Source of the DNA: Chaetorhynchus papuensis
Lineage: Eukaryota > Chordata > Aves > Passeriformes > Rhipiduridae
NCBI GenBank assembly: GCA_013396525.1
Contig: VWYX01000708.1
Span: 310,001 to 374,000 of the forward strand
DNA length: 64,000 nt
Reading direction: 5' to 3'
Shown: positions 24,701-34,153 of the stretch, one piece after another
Position numbering within the stretch: the first letter of the stretch is position 1
How the letters are laid out: each line of letters opens with the position of its first letter
Made by a program: the position numbers and the translations under genes
The notes under the pieces: generated by a model
What the model was told of the DNA's origin: nothing
The model's database searches: none
What the model saw: only the letters and a program-made list of their open reading frames with translations

Positions 24701-27700
24701 CATTCAAATGCTCACTGCTTGCTCTGTTCCTTTGTGGCTTCTCTTCTAGAAGTGCCCTTCCCCTACCCCACACCTCTGCAGGATCAGGTTAACACAGTCA
24801 CCAGGTACTGAGGGGTGCAATCTCTGATAGTATGGACAGCAGGATGGCAGTGTGGTGCTCCTCAGGAAAGAGATCTTGCCTTTGAAGGCCAGGACACACA
24901 ATGAGGTATTTACCTGACTCCAGCCAGACCCTCAGCATCCCCAGGGAGACCTCCTGAATCACTTAGTGGCTGGGCACGTGCTAGCATATGGCCTCCCAAA
25001 GAGTTTTACCTCCTAGGGCACCTCATCTGAGTGCGAGGTCCTGCCCTGAGGTCTGTGTCTCCCAGCCCCCCGGCTGGGTGACCACACAGCTGATTTCCAG
25101 CTCTCTGTGGCACAGGTGAAACTGCGGCGGGACTGTGGCACTGCAGTGTAACTGCCTGAGATGGGCTGGGCTGCAGCACATGTGCAAAGCAAAGGCTGAT
25201 GGTGTGAACCCCAAACCTGGTGTGTAAGACTGGATCAGTCTGCCCTCCCTCCTGGGTACAATGTTGCTGCTTTTGGTAGCCAAAAATTCAGATTCCTGTT
25301 GCTTACATCCTAGGAAAATCTTAAGAAAACCTGAGTAAACTTGGGGAAAAAAGTTTATTTGCTCTCTGTTGATTTGTATGTTTGAGGTCATACTTTCAGG
25401 TTTTCCACAACAGGGATAGAAATTTATTTAACTTATAAAATTTGAGAGCTGAAGCGTATAACAAACACTATCGCAAGGCAATGCTGGGTGTGTCTGAGCT
25501 GTAACGTTAAATTCATTCTTCTTGTCGCTTCCTTCAAAGCTCTGCCGAGCTCAGCCCCTCCCTGGTTATCCTTCCCTGCCGAGCTTGCTGTAACCCCTAC
25601 GCCTTGCTGCTGTTCCCACCTTTGTCCTTGCACAACGTGCTGCACCTCTGCCTCTGCTGGCCCAGCTTCTCCCCCCGACCCTTTTTACAGCTTGGTCTCA
25701 AAAGATCACTTAGAGTCAAGCCATCTGCTTCTTGTTCTCCTAATTTCTCTTTTGTTTTCTGTCTGCCTTTAAACATGCATTTTCCATGGAGAGGTGGTGC
25801 AGAGATGAAATCTTGGGTGCTAATAACTACGTGTGTTTTCTATAAACTTGAATCTGGTAGATCTGCCCTGTGTTCATGTGCACAATCTTTGGAGCAGCTG
25901 AGGTTGCTGTTCTGCTCTAACCCTTTGTAGTAGGTGTCCGTAAAGACTCTGGGGAGAATCTCTGCTACAGAAGTTTGTATCCTGGAGCCAGCACAATCTC
26001 ATGAGCAATAACCCAAAGGATAAGCCAAGGGACATGTCTTTCAGTCCGATACGTATTTTTTACATTTTCACATGCAGAAAGTCTGCAGTCAAGAGCCAGA
26101 AATGTGGTATCAGCAATGGAACTCAGTACATTAAAAATTCAAATCAATGGAAACAACAGGACATATTATTTATCTAAGCCTTGAATCAATCTGACTACTA
26201 TGCATAATGATCTTAATTAGAAAAGTAAGCTGAAGCAGGAAGACAGTCTGTCTCCTGGCTTTGAAATTATCATACCCCTATCAGTATGCTTGGGTAACTT
26301 GTAATTAGGGACAAAGGTTACACATAATTTTATACGCTGAAAAACCGGTTTTATACATGTCATTTCAAAAAAAATATTTAAGAAATATATACAAGATTTG
26401 CTAACCCTATTATACTTTGATTTTTTTTTCTACCAGATTAGTAGTCTGCACTAATTAGTTGATGGACTTCAGAAATACCAATAGAAGCTTTGCATTTATA
26501 GAGAGCCAGGAGACACTAATAGGAAACTGGCAATATCAGCATCAGTCTCTGTATGAGTTTCTTTACAAAATTTGGTACCTTTTCACATCTATTTCACCTG
26601 CATGGAAAACGCAGCTCAGAAAAGCAGAGTGGGCTGTCCAGCAGCAGAGAGTAAGGGCTTTCCTGTTCAAAAACTTTACTGAAGCATGGCCACAATTACA
26701 CCAACACAGTTCCCTGTGCAGTCCCCCACATCTTTCTTCTTTTCTTGGTTATCTTCAACTACTGCCATTGAACATGAAGTGTTCAGGTTTTGCAAAATGG
26801 CAGTCCTGTGATTACACTTCCTTTAATATTTTATTGATGAGCTGTAATTAGAAAACAGAAGACCTAACTCCGAGGTCCTGCCTCATCAAAGCAGTCAGTT
26901 CCACACTTAATTTTAACAAATTCTTCAGTTTAGTTAAATCCACCGAGCAGGCCCACTGCCTGCTCACAGCATCGAGTCACACATGACCGCTGCTCTCAGC
27001 AGGAGCATTGCCTTATCTTCTGCATTGGAACACACCTCTTCCTCTCTTATCACAGGTACAGATGTCCTGATTTTTTTTCAAGGTAGTATTTAATCTTGGA
27101 AATACATTAGAAAAAGATCAAACCCTCTCTGTCACACAAAATGGCCTTGCTTTCCCAGAACACTATTTCCACAAACAAAAAATATGGAAATTAAAATCAC
27201 AAGTAGAATCTGTTTCATCAAAGTATTAGCTACATTTCTGTGAGGTTGACAATCACCTTTTTAACATGGCAGGAATTACATGTGTAATTCTCTTTAATGG
27301 GTGTTACAAATGTTCAGCCCACACTGAAAAAAGATCACAGTTGGTATGAGTAATCACTTTTTTCTTGAACATAAACAGTTCCCCTCTAGCTCTGTACATA
27401 TCCTCCAACATCAATGTAACCACAGCTGTCAAGGCAGCCTCACCTCTTTCTATGTATATTTTAGCTTTAATTTTTTCCCATGCTTTCACTTAGTGGATTT
27501 TTTTTTAAGGGCCTAAACCTGTTCTCCAATTTTGTGGGCAAATTCACTGCAATAACAGATCTTGGTGTTTAGACATCTTTAAACATTATTATTAGCATGC
27601 AAGAAATTAGAGACCTACATCAAGATCTGGAGGTTTGGGTGTTGTTTTTTAATTGAAAGTGGATTTCAGACTGTAGTTTCCCTCATTCAAGGATCTCCAA

Positions 27701-27896
27701 ACACTTTTACATAGTTAAATGAGTTCTTGTGGCCTCCTTCTGTACAGGCAGCAGCAGCCTCCTTCCCACAGCCTTGGCACAGCCTTGGTGGTCACCAGCC
27801 AGGGCCACCGAGGTGATAGAGGTTGAGGATGCAGGAGTCTGGGCAGAGGAGGGCACACATAATCTTAGTGGTAAGCTGCACATGTGCTTATAGTCC
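21781..27896. other. Intergenic, no gene recognised
   Basis: Mixed sequence without a recognisable exon. Contains a poly-T/(GTTT)n tract at 23487-23577 and an AT-rich block at about 26130-26470 with an AACCGGTT palindrome. Confidence 0.5.
23487..23577. repeat. Poly-T and (GTTT)n low-complexity tract
   Basis: A 19-base T run, then G-interrupted T runs of the GTTT and GTTTT type. It may be the reverse of an old A-tail, but no element body was recognised beside it. Confidence 0.85.
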
Positions 27897-28127
27897 TAAA
27901 ATGTGCCAGGGGAGATTTAAGTTGGACATCAGGAAGAATTTATTCACAGAAGTGGTGATTAGGCATTGGAACGCGCTGCCCAGGGAAGCGGCAGAGTCAC
28001 CATCGCTGGAGGTGATTAAGGAAAGACTGGATGTGGCACTGAGTGCCATGGTCTGGTTGACACGGTGGTGGACTCGATGACCTCAAGAGGTCTTTTCCAA
28101 CCCAACTGATTCTGTGACTCTGTGATG
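27897..28127 (+). mobile_element. CR1 LINE 3' fragment, 0.5 kb upstream of TAF1B
   Basis: Carries the CR1 tail words TTGGACATCAGGAAGAATTT, GGAACGCGCTGCCCAGGGA and CGATGACCTCAAGAGGTCTT, and ends with GATTCTGTGACTCTGTGATG. Several CpGs are retained, so it may be fairly young. Its text differs from the neighbouring minus-strand copy, so the two are different subfamilies. Confidence 0.92.
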
Positions 28128-28204
28128 AAATGTATCCCCCAGTCCCTGGGACATCCCACGTTCCCTTTAAGCTGCCGTGTCCCCTCCATGGGCGAAGCAC
28201 AGAA

Positions 28205-28440
28205 GTTACAGAATCATAGAATATTAAGGGGTTGGAAGGGACCTTAAACATCAGCGAGCCCCAGTCCACCCTGCCATGGGCAGGGACCTCCCACTAGACC
28301 AGGTTGCCCAGGGCCCCATCCGACCTGGCCTTGAACGCTTCCAAAGATGTGGCATCTACAGCCTCCCTGAATAACCTACTGCAGTGTCTCACCACGCTCA
28401 CAGTAAAGAATTTCTTCCTCCTATCTTATGTCTAACACTT
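28205..28440 (-). mobile_element. CR1 LINE 3' fragment against TAF1B promoter
   Basis: Reads ACAGAATCATAGAATATTAA, GGGGTTGGAAGGGACC, then ACCAGGTTGCCCAGGGCCCC; it is the reverse complement of a CR1 tail. It ends near 28440, only about 30 bases before the CCAAT box and about 170 bases before the start codon. Confidence 0.93.
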
Positions 28441-28613
28441 GTATCTGTGTCCCCTCAGTGAAGCACCCAATAATCCCTTGAAACGCCCTCGCTGCCACGC
28501 TGGGTCCCCGGGCCCCGCGGCGGCCCGGAACGCAATCGCCGGGGCCGCGGTTTCCAGGGGGCCGCGGTGCCGCCCGGCGCGGTTGCCATGGTGCGGCCCC
28601 GGGCGCGGCCGCC
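28441..28613 (+). promoter_or_regulatory. TAF1B: Candidate TAF1B proximal promoter and 5' UTR
   Basis: About 170 bases lie between the end of a CR1 copy and the start codon. A CCAAT box is at 28467-28471 and an ETS-type CCGGAA at 28525-28530. No TATA box is seen, as expected for a CpG-island housekeeping gene. The start-codon region GCCGCCATGG also resembles the core of a YY1 site. The transcription start is not visible from sequence. An upstream ATG at 28588 lies here. Confidence 0.6.
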
Positions 28614-29130
28614 ATGGACGAGGAGGACACGGTGGGGCCTGGGGTTCGCTGTGCCGGGGGAGTCGCCGGAGCGCGGGCGGCGCTGCCCCGCCGGGCGGGG
28701 GCGGCTGCGGGCGGCGGGGGGAGAGGGGGAGGCGCCGGCGGGCTCTGCATGCCCCGGCCCGGCCCTGCCCTACCCACATCGGGGCCCGGAGGCGGCGGGC
28801 GAGGCCCGGCGCGGCCCCTCGGCGTTGGCCGGTGCTCGGTCTCGGCCAGGGATGTGCCGCCGGCCGCCCCCCAGCCGGGCCCGGCGGAGCTGCCCGTCCT
28901 CAGCACGCACGTGGGCGTTTCTGGAAACCACTTTGTTTTAATCTGTCGGTTTCCCTCCTCTCTTTCCCACTCCGGTTTCACCGGGAGGCACCGGCTCGTG
29001 CGGGCTTTCTCCCACCGCGTGTGTTTCTTTGCAGTTCTAGACATTTATTTTTCCTTTCGCCTCCCGCTCCAGTTTTTGTCTCCTCTTTCATTTCTGACGG
29101 GCGGCTTTTTTTAAAGCCCCGCCACGTGTG
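28485..29130. promoter_or_regulatory. CpG island at TAF1B 5' end
   Basis: A dense GC- and CpG-rich block, in sharp contrast to the AT-rich flanks, covers the promoter, exon 1 and most of intron 1. It has many GGCGG/CCGCC boxes (Sp1-like) and G-runs, especially 28680-28745. Long open frames on both strands here are a by-product of the low stop-codon density at high GC and are not taken as genes. Confidence 0.88.
28614..28631 (+). CDS. TAF1B: TAF1B exon 1 (coding part)
   Basis: Six codons, MDEEDT, in a strong initiation context (GCCGCCATGG). The donor is ACG|GTGGGG, a weak G-rich site, and leaves phase 0. Joined to exon 2 it gives 13 residues up to the first zinc-ribbon cysteine, the same count as mammalian TAF1B, and keeps the acidic start. 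No homology can be measured over six residues, so the call rests on length, frame, Kozak context and position in a CpG island. The 5' UTR start is not determined. Confidence 0.82.
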
Positions 29131-32100
29131 TGCGAGGCGTGGATCACTATTCCCCTTGTTCTAACGCTTGCCAGGTACAAATACGTGTTCGGAGTTGCCT
29201 GTGGCTGATAGCAAATACGATGATCACTTGTTACCAACCAGGGCTAAAGTATAGAGTGTAAATACTCTCCTCCATAAATAATCTCAGAAGCTGTGCAGCA
29301 GCCTAGTAATGATGCCATTTGTTTTACCCAAACAATTGTGAAAGTCTGCTGTTCTTTCTTCCTTTCAGAGAGATTTTAATGAACGCTGCGCCCAGTGTTC
29401 AGAAGTGAACTGGGGTCTCACTGATGGAGGCAGATTTTATTGTAGATCTTGCCACAACGTTACTGAGGTAAAAAGATGAGTTACTGCCTTGGAAAAGGTT
29501 TCTTCTGATTGCTTCTTGACTTTATATTAAGAAAATGATAGATTTTCCCCCTTGGCATTGAGTGTAGTATTCTTATTATTCCTTTTTCATGCTTTACTTG
29601 ACACTGTTTAAAACTAATGTTCCTTGAAATCACAAAATGTAGAATGAGCCATCTTGGCCTGCTGTGTTGCTGTAGCTGTGGTGTCAGTGTGCTCTTAGAT
29701 GCCTTAAAAGCATTGCCTGGGTGTTGCTGTGTTTCGTGCAGTCCTAATGTAGGCAAGCCCTGATGCACGTCACCTGTATGTCCATGATAGTAATTACCTA
29801 TTTTTGAAATTTCTGAATGAAAAGTTCAGAATGTCCCATCTGCCTTTAGTTTAGGAAATTTGAGTAAGTTCCTCCATTACGTTTCATGGTGGAGCAATCT
29901 GTGCAAGTTAGGTCTGCCTCTTTTTCTTGCTAAGATATATTCCTGTTTTGCAGAGAACTAGAGAAGTTGTAAACACTGATTTTATTACTAATTCAAGAGT
30001 CCAGACAATCTCCAAAGGTTCAAGGCAGCAGGAAAAAAATGGTATGTATGAGTTTCTATCTGTGTTTTGCAAAAGAGTGGCTGTTCAGCCAGGGTTCATC
30101 TAGGCTGTTATATCTTCAATGGGGACCAAAAGTGAATAGGTAGGAAAGACTGCAGGAGTGGGAACAAAATGCACCTTCCTGATGCTGTCACAACCTTCAG
30201 AGATCACATTTGGTGACTTCCTAAGCCACAGGTGACCTCTGTGAGCCCAGTGGTGGGGGCCTTTTGATTGAATAGAGCTATGAGTTACTTACTGCTACTT
30301 TGCTTTGTGGAAGCAAATACTCACTGAAGCTGCTGGTGGCGTGCATTCAGATGTGGTGATCCTTTGTTCCTTCCCTGTGATGGCTATCACAAAACCAGAG
30401 AAGTTGTTTGCAAGTGAGATGTGATGGTGGTCCAGCTCTTAGTGTCAGTCTGGCTTGTGTTACAGGCACTTGGCCCTGCAACCTACTCACAAACTGCACA
30501 GAAGAGGTTTCATGCAGGTCCAGTAGCTGAACCAACACTGCATCTTTCATCCCGAGTCACTTCTTTACTTTTAGTTTTGTGAATATTCAGAAGAGTAGTG
30601 GTCATCATGTATGAGGATCTGTGCCACAAGGGTGTAGTGGTAAAGCTGCTGCTAGAGATGTGTGTGTATTCTGTGGTGGCTGGATACATCTCTTACTATT
30701 GTGGCCACTTTCAGAAAGCAAAACTGCATTGAAATGCCAAATAAAGCAAGGTGTTGTCTTTGTCTCTGATGTGCTGATCTGCTTCTGCTCTGCTGCAGAG
30801 GCAGTAGATTGCTACGTTCCTTTGAAAAAAACAATTGTGTGGAAGTGAAGGGAGGTGTGAAAAGGACCCCTCCAGGTTTCCTTATGTTGTGTTGCTTCTA
30901 AAGTCTGGGCCGTGTACCACTCATGCTTTTAGTTTCTCCTGTTGGGAGGGTCATTAGCCAGCTCCCAGGCTTCTTAAGAAAGAAATCCTTATCTTCACAC
31001 AGTCCCTTGGGTGAGTGCAGTCATGTTACACTGTATTCCGTGGATTTATAGGAGTAAGCTGTGTCTGTTAGTTCACGGGTTAGCAGTTAAGGCCAGCATC
31101 ATTAAAGCAGGGCAGAAGCTTTGGGCAGATAGCTTCTAAGATGGTGAGATGCAAGGTGTGTTTCAGAATAAAAATAGTGAAGAACAGGTGTGGAAGGAAT
31201 GAAAAGGGAGTTGAGAAATGCAGAGAAACTCTCTAAAACCAAAAGCCTGTAGAAAAGGTTAGTAGTAACTTTAGAGAGGTAAGGGCGAAAAGTAAATGTA
31301 ATGCATCCTGAAGAAACTGAATAGTTTGGAGAAGGCCCACTCCCTGTGAAATTTATGTTGTGCTAGGATTTGCTATAAGCTTGGGATAGTCTTTTATTTA
31401 AATGTGTATGATTCTGTGTGAGAGAATGGTGAAGCACATGGTGGTATTGGTTGTTTTTTGCCTGACTCACTACTGTAATGTTCCAGCTTTCTGTGTCAGG
31501 GGTGGGAAAGAAATGTTCATATTTCATATTTTTAATGGCAGGTTCTTAGTTATTTTTAAACTAGTAATTTAACAATGCTCCACTCAATTGCAAATGCCAC
31601 ACTAGACATTGTAATGAATTATATTATTCTTAGGAAATGCGTGAAGTTCTTGTTAAGTAACTTTTCTTGTTGTTTAAGGCTGTGAATAAATGGAAGTTAA
31701 TGGAGTATTCTGTGTAGCTGGTTTATGCACTAGGATCTGAAATTATTAGAGATATGGAGATAAGTGTGGATAAGGTTAAAGAAACCTCAAACAGTACAAA
31801 CAAACGTAGCCCCCCTTTTTTTCCCCTTAGATGGAGGCTGTGAATGGTATATTTGTGAAGGCTTTCAGCTGGTACTCAAGAAACAAGCAGAAGCTTTAGA
31901 AGCATTAGGAGTATGTCCACAGATGAAGGTACGTAGATGTCAGTGTGAGTTGTACACTCCCTTTGTGTGTGTTACAGAAGGTGGTATTTTAAAAGATTTT
32001 AATTTTTAAAGGGAATCACACAACTCCCTCTTTAGAAACATTGAGTATACGAAATCAAAATTTGTTTCTCTGGTAATTTTAAAACATATTTTATAAATCA

Positions 32101-34116
32101 CAGTTAATAAAATTAGAGATGGAATATTATTCAGATTGCTGAGTTAGAAATTACTCTCTGTTCTCTCAGCAATTAATGATCTTGTAAACATCGTACTAAT
32201 TACCACCCATTTGTGTTTATCAGGATGAAATTCTGTGCAATTTTTGGAGGTGTTACCTTCAGAAAAGCAAACAGGCATATTGCAAGAGACCAGCTGGGGA
32301 AACTGTCAAAGCATTATCAGTAAGTGAAAGCTCAAATCCCTTGAGATGTTTGGTATCTTTTTAAAAGCAACAGCAGAAATCTTCTTTGTTTAGGCTACCT
32401 GTCTTCTGGTAATAATGTCACTTCGGTATGAAGGAGGTCACATAAACAGGCTTGCACATGTCCATTTTATTGGGTTTTGGGGTTTTTTACCTATTTCAAG
32501 ACGTGAATACTTCTGTGAGTATTTGAAACTGCTTATTTGAAAATATTGCTTTGTCTTGACATAGATAATCAGTAAATAGAAATCACAGTGCAAAATGTAT
32601 GTTCAGCTTCCATCCTTTTCCTGCCTGCTCTCTTGAAGTTACTCATTTGATCAAGCTTTGATTCTGTGTATTGCCAACTTTCTGGTCATTGTAGCAGATT
32701 GAAGTGTAGTCAATAAACTTTTTTCTGTTTTTTAATCTTGAGAAATCCTTTAAAAATACTTCTTTCTTTCTTTCTTTCTTTTTTTTCTTCCCCCACTTAT
32801 TGGTGATTCATAGAGTAAAAATGTGAACAGTTTGGGGTTTAGCTTTTACTGTAAATTTTGCATCTGTCATGCTTTATGTTGTTTGTTAAGACTGAAACAG
32901 TAACTAAGAGTAGCTAATACAAGCATTTATTTACAAAACCCAGGTATGTGAGAGCAGCACTGACGTGGACAGTGACCCAGAGAGACCCAGCCTTCTGCAC
33001 TTGCTGTCTCTGTCTGAAAGTGAGGGGGATCTGCAGACTGACTGCAGCTTTGCCTCATCAGTGAGCAAGGTCTCAGGTAGGAGCAGTGAACTGAACTATC
33101 TGAAAACAGGTTTTTCTGTAGTTTATAAATATAAATAAAGTGTATTTGTGTACAGTGATTTGGAGGAACTGGTTAGAAGGTACAAAGTTTTCAGTCTTGT
33201 TTGACACTGTACTACTTTATATTCTACCAGAAATAGAAGACTTCCTCCCCCAACCCCCACCCAAGGAGATGAAGGTTAAACCTCCAGGTATTTCCCTGGA
33301 AATACTATGGGAAATGCAGGAGGAAGTTCTGTTTTATAGCAAGTTTGCTCCATGCCTCCTGTTTGTAGTGGGAAAAAATTGCTGTCGTATCTGCAAAGCT
33401 AGATGTTCACAAACACAGCAGCTTTGAAGAATAAGCACTTATTTAACCAGTAGCAGAGCTGGCTGTCATGACTTTGATGTTAAAAAACATGGGTTTGTTC
33501 TTTAGGAGGGGTGTATTTTTTTTCTATCCCATAGATATATTTAGCTTTTTAATTTTTTTATTTACATTATTTTGGTACTTCTGTATTTTTTGTCTCCACA
33601 GTCTTTTTAGTGTTTTCCCAATGACCCCTTCTATGAAAAATCGTATTTTAGCATTCTGTCAGTTTCTCTTTTCTGCTCACAACAGCAGCTGGAAAACATT
33701 TAGAATGCTGAAGGTTTTAATTAAATGTAATAGAAAATTGGAGTGTTAGGTTCTGCAGGGCAAGTTTAATACCAGACAATGCTGCAATGCCTGATACCAG
33801 AAATGCATTTCAAGGCACATTTGAAAGCTTTTGTGTGTGTTTTCAACTTAGGATGGTTTTCTTTCCTGCTTTTTTCTTTTCTTGATTTTTCCTTCTTTTT
33901 CTGTCTCAGTGTTTCTTACTCCCTTGTTATGTACTATCCTCCGTATGTCATGTTTCTGTTCTTCTGTGATACTGCCTGTCTACCCTCAGAAGAATGCAAT
34001 CTTGTTTTTTCAAGCTTTTCTCTTTATTTTATAAGGTCCAGAAGTGGTAACAGAATGAGAAATTTGATCAGCAGCAATTAGAAAAATAAATGCACGTTTA
34101 AAACTCCAGACAGAAT

Positions 34117-34153
<37 letters not shown>

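Noticed and set aside
28421..29164. Long open frames on both strands over the CpG island
   Set aside because: High GC lowers stop-codon frequency; the proteins are low-complexity Arg/Pro/Gly/Ala and disagree with the TAF1B exon structure.
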